Translations under genes and position numbers: made by a program | Part shown: one piece after another, positions 24,301 to 34,207 of the stretch | Position numbering within the stretch: position 1 is the first letter of the stretch | How the letters are laid out: the number at the start of each line of letters is the position of its first letter | Source of the DNA: Rhipicephalus microplus | Lineage: Eukaryota; Arthropoda; Arachnida; Ixodida; Ixodidae | Assembly (NCBI RefSeq): GCF_043290135.1 | Contig: NC_134710.1 | Location: 254,152,092-254,216,091, forward strand | Direction: 5' to 3' | Length of the DNA: 64,000 bases | The notes under the pieces: model-generated | What the model saw: the letters and a program-made list of their open reading frames with translations, nothing else | Database searches by the model: none | Told to the model about the DNA's origin: nothing

Positions 24301-25140
24301 CATCTTGACGTGCAACCATCAAAACAGCGCAGGAGCAGAGCAACCACCGCCTTGATGTGACTGCTCACTTCTCGTCGGACATTTGCGTTGCCCTCTGCGT
24401 CTTCGAATCGTCTTGCTTCGGTTCGTCAAGAATCCCTGCATGTTCTCACACCAACCTGGTCTTCCACATCGCCATACGGATCACAAGAGCAACTCTTAAG
24501 CAGCTGGGAACCTCTGTCTTCGCTCAGTGGGCATGGAAGTACAACAGTGATGCAGCCGCTTCAATCGCCATTCCGTTTTATCGTGCAGGTGGGTTGTCCC
24601 TATTCGCTGTACTGTAAAAGGTCCAGCGATCGTTGTTTGCTAGTACTTTCATGCCCACAGGTGTTGTTCTCTCTTGGTTGCGAGCGTGTACACTGTCGTC
24701 CTTCATGAAAGGGAACACGCGAACGCGTGCCTGCGCTCTGCGGTGGCTGCCTGCAGCACCATCAGCCGAAAAGTGAAGAAAGTACGTTCACTTCTGGCGT
24801 CATGTATGGCCGAGCAAAAAAACGAGTCACGGCCGGTAGACAAGCGCTTCTAGATTACGTTCCCGCGGTGAGCGATATCGGGCAATTACTGCAGCTTGCG
24901 CTGTGGTCGGGCACAGAGTTTGATATGTTGGCAGTGGACTACGAACAACAGGCGTGAGCCGAGATGGAGTGCAATCTAGCAGCGCTTGCCTACCGACCAT
25001 TGCTCGTTTTTTTTTTTTTTTGTCAACAGATGACGCTGAAATCGAACGTGTTTTCTTTTGCTGTCAGTTGATGGTGCTGTGCAGAGCGCAGGCCACGCGT
25101 TCGCCTGTTCCCTTTCATAAAGGACGACAGTGTATATTTA

Positions 25141-25960
25141 GTGGGTTTATTGTTTGTAACGGGTGATTTGGAATTGAATCCTGGGTTGCCGAAGGAAGAA
25201 AAAAGCAAACAGCACAAAGAACTACCTTTTTATATATAATCACTTCATAAAATGTTGACACGAAGCGCAGCGAGGTTATGGCTTCTCTAAATGGCGTCAA
25301 GGAAACGCAAAGTTTGTTTGAAGGAGAAATTGGTGACATTCACAGCGCGCAAAAACTGGCAGCGTTAGGTGAACGCCTTAACGAACTAGATCACTCCCGT
25401 CTCGATAATCTGATAATACACGGCATTGAAGACAACGCATCCGAAACATGGACCCAGTGTGAAAAAAAAAAGTAGGCAGTATCCTTAATAGAGAGCTGAA
25501 TCTTGACCTAAGTGACGATGACGAACGTATATCTCGTGCGCGCAGGTTGGAAAAGTACGCACCAGGAAAATGCCGGCCTCTAATAATAAAATTCTCATCT
25601 TTCAAGCTACGCGAGAAAGTCTTGGTCACTAGAGCCTTACTCAAGGCTTGTGGCATCTCAGTTAATGAAGACGTCTGTGCTACTACAAGAAGTGTGCGTA
25701 AAAAGCTTTACGAGTATAAAAAAGCTATCAAACAGCAGTTGTCCGTACGTTATAACAGACTTTAAATAAACAAAAAGTGCTTCGTGTACTCGCAAATAAC
25801 CGATAGCATCTGTGAACTAGAATCCGCTAGAAACGAAAGTGGGCATGACTCTCCGTCTGCTCCTACGTCAACAGGTACATGCCCCTGCTTAACTTAGCAA
25901 GAATATCAAAAGATGTGACCCCGGTTTCGGCTAGCAGATTATTCCTATCAAATGTCAGAA
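25141..25960 (+). pseudogene. CR1-type LINE ORF1
   Basis: It opens with VGLLFVTGDLELNPGL (25141-25188), a 2A-like motif known at the start of some CR1/L2-type ORF1 proteins; here the last proline is replaced by leucine. A coiled-coil-like segment follows, then RLDNLIIHGIEDN, ERISRARRLEKYAPGKCRPL and IIKFSSFKLREKVL, the usual nucleic-acid-binding core of LINE ORF1. A stop after an A run (about 25470) and frameshifts break it. Confidence 0.7.
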
Positions 25961-27028
25961 GCATAATCTACAAGTGAGATTTATTATCGACTGTCATTGA
26001 CTCGTGCTGCGGAGACGTTGTAGCGCTCACCGAAACGTGACTTTTCCCCGGTGTAGCCCGTACAGCATTATTTGTTTGCGACAAAAACTACACTGTCTAT
26101 CGCAGCGATCGTGGTAGCGGAAGAGGGGGAAGTGTGCTTATAGCAGTAACCGATAACCTAGAGTCGCACATGATACCGGTGAATACTCCCTTAGAAATGG
26201 TTTGTGCAAATATCATGTTACGTCATCAGAGTGCTCTATTCTGTGTACGCTTTATATAGGCCACCCAACGCGGCGTCTGACTTTTGTAATGAATTGCATG
26301 ACGAGTTAAATTCACTGGTTGCACAATTTCTGCACTCTCATCTGTTGCTTTCGGGAGAGTTTAACTTAGCTAAAATTGATTGTTCCGGTACCAGTCCTAT
26401 TGTCACAGAGATTACAGCGGAGAATAAATCATTGATTAATTTGTGTTTACATTTCAACTTGACTCCAATTGTAACCGAACCAACAAGAAGAGCCGTTACG
26501 TCTGCCAATGTACTGGATTTATTCCTGACTACGACACCATACTTACTGAACTCACTCACTTGTTTTCCTGGTGTTAGTGGCCACTGCTGCCTACAATTTA
26601 CGTATTGATATTTCACCCTGAACTAAGATCACCAAGACCATAAGAAACTACAAAAAGGGGGACTATGTTGCAATAAACGCTAAACTTGAAAATTGATTGA
26701 TCGCTATATGCCTGTATTTTTACCAATCAGTCGAGCAGAATTGGCGTCGTTTTACATACAAATTTGCTTCATTGATCGGCAGACATGTGCTGCTTTAAGT
26801 AATATAAAAAAGTAGAGATCGCCGTGGTTCACAGCCACATTAAAAAGACTTCTAAATCGGTAGAAACGCCTCTTCCGCTCGGCTAAACTCTCCAGGAATG
26901 TCTTTCGTTGGCAGGCTTATTGTGATGCTCTTTCTGGGTATCACTTATCTATAAAAATGCCAGGCAGGACTATTTTATTACTACGCTGCCCTCGTTATTG
27001 TCTACTAACCCATCGAAGTTTTGTAAAA
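25960..27028 (+). pseudogene. CR1-type LINE ORF2, APE endonuclease and linker
   Basis: Motifs read in order: LSNVRSI, DVVALTET, YRSDRGSGRGGSVLIAV, then LTPIVTEPTRRA and NVLDLFLTT, the later endonuclease motifs. A linker WFTATLKRLLNR and a tryptophan-rich segment follow. Stops and shifts are frequent. The frame breaks at 27028-27032, where the Gypsy LTR begins, and resumes at 42646. Confidence 0.75.
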
Positions 27029-27214
27029 CTGTTGTAGTGTACACATAACCCGAAGGAGTACGGTCACGAGCGTGGGTCCGGTCTTAGCGAGCCCCAAGTC
27101 ACGCGTTAACCATCGCCATGGTGAGAACACGATACTGCTCAAGGTCGCAACACTTTAATGTCTTTGGCAACACCAAAACGCAGTACAGCCCGTTGCAAAG
27201 GCGTGGCGGGAAAG

Positions 27215-28365
27215 TGTTACAAGCTGACACTCTAGCGTCGCCAGCGCGAAGTCGGCGATGGGAATGACAGCAGGTTAGTTCGTTCCGTACGCAAGCAGAG
27301 ACAGTGAAGAGACCAGAGACGTGAAAAAAACAAAAGAAATTTTACTCTAGTGATATTGCAGCACACGGGATCTAGTACAACACTTCAATACAACTAACAA
27401 AATACATCGACACTTGATACAACTAAAGAAACATATAAAAGAAACAATAAATCAGCTTACGAGAGAGAACTATTACAAAATACACAAACTAACAACAATA
27501 GAACGACGGAGAAGAAAGTTCGAAGATATAAACAGGTGAAGGCATACGTGTGATGACCGGCAGCGTTGCGTCCCCGATGATCGGATGCGAGAAGTCGAAG
27601 AGAGTTCTGGCACGACTGCGATGTCGGCGGTGTTGCAACGCTGGTGGCTCCGGGAGGCTAGTGCTTGTAGCTGACTTCGGGCAGGTTGAGTTAACTCGAA
27701 GCGAAGTCCCGATGTCTACGTTGCAGACGTTAATATCGCGTCACAACTAGACGAACGGCTAAGTTTAGGTGGCCAGCCGATACAGAGCCACACTAAAAAC
27801 TTATAGAAGAGATGCTTGTTGATCTGTTTCTACAGCATGTTGGTCAGCGACTAGTCTGCCTAACAGGGCAAAATCCTGCGCTTGAATCCCCCTCGTGTCT
27901 CCTCGCTCTCTTCCTTGGGGACAAGAGACCTCTACATGGGTCCAATCATGCGTTTTTTATTGATAGAAACTCCGCCCCAAAAAATATATTGACCCCACCC
28001 CTTTTTAATTAGGAGAGGGCCCTCAACTAGCGAGAGTGACAACCTGTTGGGGTGTTGTCATACGACTTGGCCACCAAAGGTTTTCCCACGGTTTCCCCCA
28101 TGGGAAACGGTCAGACTGTTTGGCTCTCAGCCGGTGCGTCCCATAGTCTAATCCTTGTTCAGGGTACATCGCGGCCTTCCACGACCCTACAGACGCCGCC
28201 GCAGTTACAAAAGGATCAAACGTCGGCGGCGACGTTCGAAGAAGGGCACCCCATTATGCACTTCTCGGCTCCCTTTCATGCGCACGCCATTCCCACGGTC
28301 AGTGGGGAGTACGGCACCCGTTAATTGCCGTGACGCCGGGTTGCCAAAAATGGCCGTCTGTGACA
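27215..28365. mobile_element. Solo LTR inside the Gypsy 3' LTR
   Basis: A 1151-bp insertion starts TGTTACAAGC and ends GTCTGTGACA, flanked by a perfect 5-bp GAAAG duplication (27210-27214 and 28366-28370). The other LTR has a single uninterrupted GAAAG at this site. It contains no pol motif, so it is a solo LTR. Which strand is sense and whether it is BEL/Pao or Gypsy is not resolved. Confidence 0.8.
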
Positions 28366-28617
28366 GAAAGCAAATGGCCTTATCTATGCTACGGGCGAAA
28401 AAGTACTACACAGGGTGCCACGAGCACGTCCCAGTGGTAAAGGGGATTCACGGAGACACCGAGACCAAGGCCCAGTTGCTCGAGCGAGGGCAAAGGCGCT
28501 CGCGTTGGCTTCGGAAGGAGACGGGTCAGCATAGCTTGGCCACGCACTAAGACACCGTACCACCCTTCAGCCGAGCGTACACAAAGGGGCAACAAAAGGT
28601 GGGCGTCCGCCCCGGGC

Positions 28618-29722
28618 AGGCCCGTGGCAAGTTGCGAGCCTCGCGGTCACCGCGCGAGGAGTCGCCACCATCGAAACGACAACAGCGCACCTGGCTGCGT
28701 AGGTAAACAAAACCGAATGAAGCCTTTTTCCGACGGTTTTATTTGTAAGACTTTGGAAAGGTAAGCATAAAAAAACCATTCCTCATTTAATTTCAGGCAT
28801 TCAGAAGCATGCAAAGTGCCACCGCGTAGAAAATTGGAAAGTGACGCACTTTAGTTGGCAGTGCGGACCACGAAACAAACAGTCTCGCCTCATTGCTCGT
28901 GAAAGGCACGACATTAGGTTGATACCAATTACAGAAAGCTTACCGAATACTGTCAACGAGTTGTTGCGAAATCTTGAGCAACACAGGTGCAGGGGTGTAA
29001 GCGGTATGCCTTTACTTACTGCAGCAAAGGTTTCGTGCAGTGTGATGGATATTTCAACCAGCGCTGGAGAGCTTCTGTGCTCCGGGCATCTATGTTAGGG
29101 CTATGCGAAGTACGTATACCTTCTTTGCACATAAACGCTGATGCATGCATATTGTTCACTGCTGTACGTGCTAAAATGTTACTTGCGTGGCTTTGATTTT
29201 GTATAAACATTGATCGATTGACTTGCAATAAACAATTTATTGTTGCAAGCTTGTGTGACCAGCGTTGTCATTTCACTCAGCCTGTATGCGGCATCACAAC
29301 TTACTAAAGTAGGTATGCAAGATACTTATGAGCTTGTGTTGCACAGTTTACTGCAATGTACAATATAAAAACGATAGAAATTGAGGAAGGGGGCTGCTAC
29401 AACGAGCGCGGGTCAGCCATAACACAGAAGCAGATGGCGACGACGTCGTCTGCTATGCGGAAGGCCAGCCACCATATCGAAACAGCTGGTTGCTTTTGAA
29501 ACCTACTTCATTTTATACGCATTTATAAATTATACGAACAATACTCTTAGCTAAACTTGGTTCAAAGAATATATTTATGTGTAGAAGCTAACAAAACCAG
29601 TTTTACTTACTAGTAAAATAGTCATTTTTCAATCTTTTTACGATTCCCTACAAAACCCAGACGGCGCTACCGTCGCTTCCAAATTGCTGTCCTCATTGGC
29701 TTTATGGGTGAGTCACTCCACT
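28618..29722. mobile_element. Insertion of unknown class in Gypsy 3' LTR
   Basis: The insertion separates two adjacent LTR blocks and is flanked by GCCCCGGGC (28609-28617) and GCCTCGGGC (29723-29731), a 9-bp duplication with one change. No terminal inverted repeat is obvious. An 8-9 bp duplication is typical of hAT or MULE-type transposons, but that is only suggestive. A palindrome at 29222-29249 carries AATAAA on both strands. Confidence 0.6.
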
Positions 29723-30043
29723 GCCTCGGGCGCGAGGCGCCGTCAGCGAAGTCCTACGAGCCCCAAGCAACGGGAGTCGACGGAAAAGGAAATGCTTGGC
29801 TCACCGTAAGCTTTTCCGAAGAATCTCTGACCAACTCCTGACGCACGTGCGCGAAACCTCTCAGGAGACCCCGCGCACGGCGTCGCAGTCGACATCCGCT
29901 ACCGGGTGAGAGGGGTTAAACGTCATTCCTCGCTCTCCCAGCGCGGCAGACAATGAAGGAGGGTAGTCAATTTCGGGATGTGAGAACGGCAGAAAAGGCG
30001 GCAAATCCCGCGCAAAGGCAGCGGGCTAGCCTCAATTCCCACA

Positions 30044-30058
30044 TTCCCCTCTCCTAAA
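30044..30058 (-). promoter_or_regulatory. Polypurine tract of the Gypsy element
   Basis: On the minus strand TTTAGGAGAGGGGAA lies directly before TGTGGG, the start of the 3' LTR. This is the expected position of the plus-strand primer in LTR elements and confirms the element's orientation. Confidence 0.8.
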
Positions 30059-31259
30059 TTTCCCTTTACCGGCCTGCAAAAGGCAGCCAGACGTCACCCA
30101 TGCAGTTAAAATGACACTGCTATGAGCGACAGCTAACCTCAGTCCAGCCCTGTAACTTATGCTAAAAAATGATGACAAAGAAGAAAAAACATTGAAACAA
30201 AATAAGCACACGACACCATAACATTTTTGTGAAAGAGAGCTCAGGAAAGTAATAGTACTGTTCGTGGTTCTGAAGCGGGATAGCGTCCCCTGCGTGGAGA
30301 GGTGGAAGAGCGTGACAATGTCCGCTAGTTGCGATACTCGAGTGTGAGGTCAGATGCACGAAAGGGGGCTCTCTGATGGCTATTTGCTGTTCTTGATTGG
30401 CCGCGAGTCCGAGGGGCACCGCTTCGGTTGTGGTTTGGAGGCCCCGCATTTCTGGCTTGATGACGGAGCTGGGACGCTGCGGGCAGCCGGGCCTCTCCAG
30501 TGATCAGGGAGGCTGAACCAGAATTGGCTGCGAGGCGCCCTGGCGTTGGCCGACAGCATATAGCTGCTGTCAGCTGGCCTCGCGCAGGAGCCATGGTGGA
30601 AAAGGCAGCAGGGCTTCTCGGCGACGCCCAAGATCAGAACATGGCCGGACTGTCTGACGGCACTGGGTCAGGGCCCCGAGCTACTCTAGTGTCAACGTTG
30701 ATGGGTCGAAGCCACAACGCGCACTCTTCACGGGCACGCACTGAAGCGTCACGCACTTACACACGCACAGAAGCACGCGCACATACACACCGCCAACGGC
30801 TGCGCGAGCAAAGCCGCAAAGCGTCCTTCGTCCCACTCTCCACGCATAAGCACCGATACTCAAGGTCACAGCTTCCTTCGCAGTGGACAAAATAAACACA
30901 AAAAAGTAAAACAGCAAAATGTCACTCAATCTCTGGCCAAAGAAAATAACAACATAAAATACAAATAGCACTTATTACACAAAAACATAAAATACACATG
31001 AACACTTAAAAAAGAAACACTAGCAGCGAACTCGGTGGGGTCAACTTCTTTACGAGAAAAGACCGTAAAGAAGCTAACCTATGCTGAGGCTAGACAGTAA
31101 ACTGAGGGCCTTCGTTTGCGGAGAAGTCCGCCATCTGGCGTGAGAAATAACAAAGGCGACCACTTCCTCTGATTATACCGGTGCGGGGTTCGAATGCGGT
31201 CCGCCATTCCTGGCGTGCCTGTTGCTTGCGCAAATTGCCGCAGGACGCTGGCGCGAGCT
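30059..31259 (-). other. Gypsy 3' internal region, no recognised gene
   Basis: Lies between the integrase remnant and the polypurine tract. Overlapping minus-strand frames at 30325-30631 show no known domain; an env-like gene is not supported. CA- and AC-rich stretches occur near 30755-30800. Confidence 0.4.
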
Positions 31260-31640
31260 CGTCAGACCATGACAAAGGGCTTCAGGTCTGCGATGTGGGC
31301 ACGGCTGAGCTTTCCCAAAAGGGGATCTTTCAGCCAGTACGCGCCACGAACGCTCACTGACAATCGGTTCATAAGACCGGCTGGCTTGCCAACCCTTGGT
31401 TCAACCGTTTTTTCAGACGTGGCAGGCTCGGTATAGCGATAAAAGTCACGATTCGTGCCGGGCCAGGTCACATCGTCGCTCAGTTTGCAAAAACTTTTGA
31501 GCCCCACAGGTGACCGGCCACGAGTTTGTCGTGAGAGGATCGCAACAGTGCGCCTCTCAGACTTTTCTGGGCATAGCCACCTTAAAGGGATCGATGGACT
31601 CGTCATCAGTGGCTATATAGTTAAGCAGGAGCCCGTCATG
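31260..31640 (-). pseudogene. Gypsy integrase remnant, catalytic core deleted
   Basis: Broken minus-strand frames give a pre-integrase segment (NHDGLLLNYIA, PFKVAMPRK). A zinc-finger region follows (KLSDDVTWPGTNRDFYRY). Within a few residues the frame passes to a C-terminal segment ending RAHIADLKPFVMV. In a normal integrase about 200 residues with the D,D,E triad lie between; here they are absent. The element could not have supplied its own integrase. Confidence 0.65.
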
Positions 31641-31689
31641 GTTCAGCAAAATGAATCCGCCGGGGACTCAGCGACACACGCTGTTTCAG

Positions 31690-31830
31690 CCCCCTATCGT
31701 GCCCGCCACAGAACAAGCAGCGTAAAGTAAACTGCGCTCCGTGCCTCTTCAAAACGGTTTATCGGCGCCCGCCGCAGAGCAAGCAGCGTATACGGCGCTC
31801 CGTCCCTCCCTCCGAGACTCTAAACGGATC
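31690..31830. repeat. Short tandem duplication in Gypsy internal region
   Basis: Two similar ~65-bp units contain GCCCGCCACAGAACAAGCAG and GCCCGCCGCAGAGCAAGCAG followed by GCGCTCCGTSCCTC. No function is apparent. Confidence 0.5.
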
Positions 31831-32109
31831 AGTTTGCTGAGCCTTCAGTAGCTCTTTGCTGTCGAAAGCGATTCCCATTCTCCCAATCGGGGAAGTCTGG
31901 TATCGCGCCCACTGAGGACCGCAGCGACCGCCGCGTGCACGGCGTCATGGGTTCGCTCTCGGCACAGTGACCTTCAGAAAGTTCTCCCTCTCGGCCGATA
32001 CGCAGTGCACCGATTACTTGCATAGCAGCCAAGGTCATCCTCATGGGGACTCCCCCATTTTTGCCTCTGTTTCGCCCTCGACACTTTCATGTACTAAGGT
32101 ACCGCAAGT

Positions 32110-32723
32110 GGCCGTCGCACCGAAATGCAAGTTCTCGGCAGAGAACAGGGGGCACGAGATAGCGCGTCAGCTACCACGTTGGTGCTCCCCTTTTAATACT
32201 GCACTGAAAAGTCATAGTGCTGTATCAGGAGAGCCCAGCGCGCCAGCCTGCCAGCAGGCTCACGGAGCCGCATCAGCCAGCTGAGCGCACTGTGAGCCAT
32301 TTCCACCACAAATTGCGTCCCATCAAGATAGACGTCAAACTTCCGTAGTGCAAACACGATGGCGAGGCACTCCTTTTCTTCGCAGAGACCAAGGAGCGGC
32401 TGGCAAAGGCCAACGGCTGCAAAACACCATCGTATTGCTGTAGGAGAACAGCTCCTAAACCCAGATCGCTCGCATCAGTTTGTACAACGAACGGTCTGGT
32501 CAGGTCGGGGAGCTTGAGCTGCGCTGTCTCCGCTATGGCGTTAGACAGTCGGAAAAACGCCTCCTGCTGCTCAAGTCCCCATTGCCACTCAGCAGACTTA
32601 CCCAAGAGCTTGCTCAAGGGCGCCTGCAGTCGGGCACAGGATGAAATGAAGGAACGGTAAAAGGTTACCATTCCTAAAAAGCGGCGAAAGCCACGTACGT
32701 CCTTGGGCACGGAAAAATTGAGT
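32110..32723 (-). pseudogene. Gypsy RT thumb and RNase H
   Basis: The frame at 32273-32710 reads FRRFLGMVTFYRSFI (RT thumb), then PLSKLLGKSAEWQW, FVVQTDASDLGLGAVLLQQ with the first RNase H aspartate, and LAFASRSLVSAKK. It shifts frame near 32280 and continues with MAHSALSWLMRLREPAGRLA and VVADALSRAPC near 32150. It is cut at 32723 by the LINE insertion; the preceding RT motifs are at 38092-38690. Confidence 0.85.
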
Positions 32724-32891
32724 TGACGCCTTGATCAGCGGATCAGGGACACGTAAGCTTCGGAGCCTGGCTTGCCCGTGCTCAACCTACTGGGGTGTTC
32801 TTGGCTGAGGATTGAGTGGTTTTAACTTTCTGTCTTAGAGTGCGATTTTATAGTTTATCTGTTTCTGAGTCTAACCGTATCTCTAGCGCTC

Positions 32892-34205
32892 ATGTCGACT
32901 ACTTCTCCTGGCCAGGCGCGATCCGCCTGGTCAGCGTCCCTGCCGTCGAATGAATTACCGCTAGACTCCTTTTTCCGCAGTGGTATCGACAGTATTCCCG
33001 TGGCACTGGTACCTACAAATGGAGGCTTCATCAGACTTACAAACCCTCAGGCGGTTCAAAAGGAACTTAAGACAACTTCAAATCATTTCCACACCATCAC
33101 AGATGTGCGCCCATTTGGGCGAGGAGGTATCGTGTGTAGGTCGCCGGATCAGACCTGCGTGCAGGATCTTCTTAAATGCACCACTTTTGCTGCTACCCCG
33201 GTGAGTGCTTTTATTCCACCTCACCTTGCATGTACCAAAGGTCTTGTACGGGGAGTCGACTCCAAGCTGAGTCCAGATGAGACCCTAGACAAGCTCTCTG
33301 GAGCAGGCGTAATTTCAATTTACTGGTGTAATCGCCTAGTCGACAACGAGAGGGTACCAACCGAATCTGTCATCGCGACATTTGTGGGCACAAAATGCCC
33401 GCCAGAAATAAAATTATGGCCACTGATCTTCCGAGTAGAACCCCTCGCTTCTCGTCCGATTCAATGCAAGAACTGCTGGAGATTCGGCCACAGTGCGGCA
33501 GGATGTAAATCTAACATTCGTTGTAGCACCTGCGGAGAGAGCCATCCTTCAAGCAAGTGTACTGCAACAGCGGAAAAGTGTTGTCTTCGTGGGGGCAGTC
33601 ACTGCGCCGACAACTCTGACTGTTCCGCTCGTTCCCGGGAGGTTCAAATCCTTGAAGTTCTTGACCACCGCCGCTGTTCTCGAAGGGAAGCCATTGACAT
33701 AGTTAGAGACAGGGCTTTTGGATACTCTGGTATTACAGGGCGCTGCACTTCCAGTATGGACTCCAACCTATCGCAGGCTATTGAAACTGCTGTGGAAAAA
33801 GCAGTGAGTAAGGCAATAAATAAACTCATATCTAGCCTTTCCGACTGTTTGGTGGAAATTCTTTCAAGTCAGATTGGACAAATAGTGAAGACTAGTACAG
33901 AACCAGCAGTATTAGACATTACCAGCGATGCCACACAGCTACGCAATGTAGTGTTGGACGAACTTTCTGCATCTGCAGGCAAGGCTAAGCAGTCAGGAAC
34001 ACAGGTGCACTTGGACCGACATTCGCTTCAGCCGAGCACAAGTACTGCTACAGATATGGAACTCGATATACGAACTAATAAACGTACCAGATCCCCTATC
34101 TTCACCAATCTCAAGTCCAAATCTAAACGGAATGAATCAGCTATTTCGCGTGAAGATGCTAACAAGGGCGCGACAAGCACCTCTGTGGTGCGCTCAACAC
34201 CATAG
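32892..34205 (+). CDS. LINE ORF1 (gag-like, CCHC zinc knuckles)
   Basis: A 437-residue frame starting at ATG, intact to TAG at 34203-34205. Three knuckle-like motifs occur near residues 195-240: CKNCWRFGHSAAGC, CSTCGESHPSSKC and CCLRGGSHCADNSDC; the third departs from CCHC spacing. Such ORF1 proteins bind element RNA in the ribonucleoprotein particle. The C-terminal third is polar, with a short amphipathic segment around residues 300-330 and a basic stretch near the end. It is the only long intact transposon frame in the window. Confidence 0.88.
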   Translation: MSTTSPGQARSAWSASLPSNELPLDSFFRSGIDSIPVALVPTNGGFIRLTNPQAVQKELKTTSNHFHTITDVRPFGRGGIVCRSPDQTCVQDLLKCTTFAATPVSAFIPPHLACTKGLVRGVDSKLSPDETLDKLSGAGVISIYWCNRLVDNERVPTESVIATFVGTKCPPEIKLWPLIFRVEPLASRPIQCKNCWRFGHSAAGCKSNIRCSTCGESHPSSKCTATAEKCCLRGGSHCADNSDCSARSREVQILEVLDHRRCSRREAIDIVRDRAFGYSGITGRCTSSMDSNLSQAIETAVEKAVSKAINKLISSLSDCLVEILSSQIGQIVKTSTEPAVLDITSDATQLRNVVLDELSASAGKAKQSGTQVHLDRHSLQPSTSTATDMELDIRTNKRTRSPIFTNLKSKSKRNESAISREDANKGATSTSVVRSTP

Positions 34206-34207
34206 GT

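Larger units (their letters stand above)
27033..30043 (-). repeat. 3' LTR of the Gypsy element, with two insertions
   Basis: Homologous to 41566-42641 in three blocks: 27033-27214, 28366-28617 and 29723-30043. The gaps are a solo LTR and an unclassified insertion. Without them the LTR is about 0.75 kb. It ends TGTAGTG.../...CCCACA on the plus strand. Confidence 0.85.

Noticed and set aside
30325..30631. Env-like third gene of the Gypsy element
   Set aside because: No signal peptide, transmembrane segment or cysteine pattern; only overlapping low-information frames.
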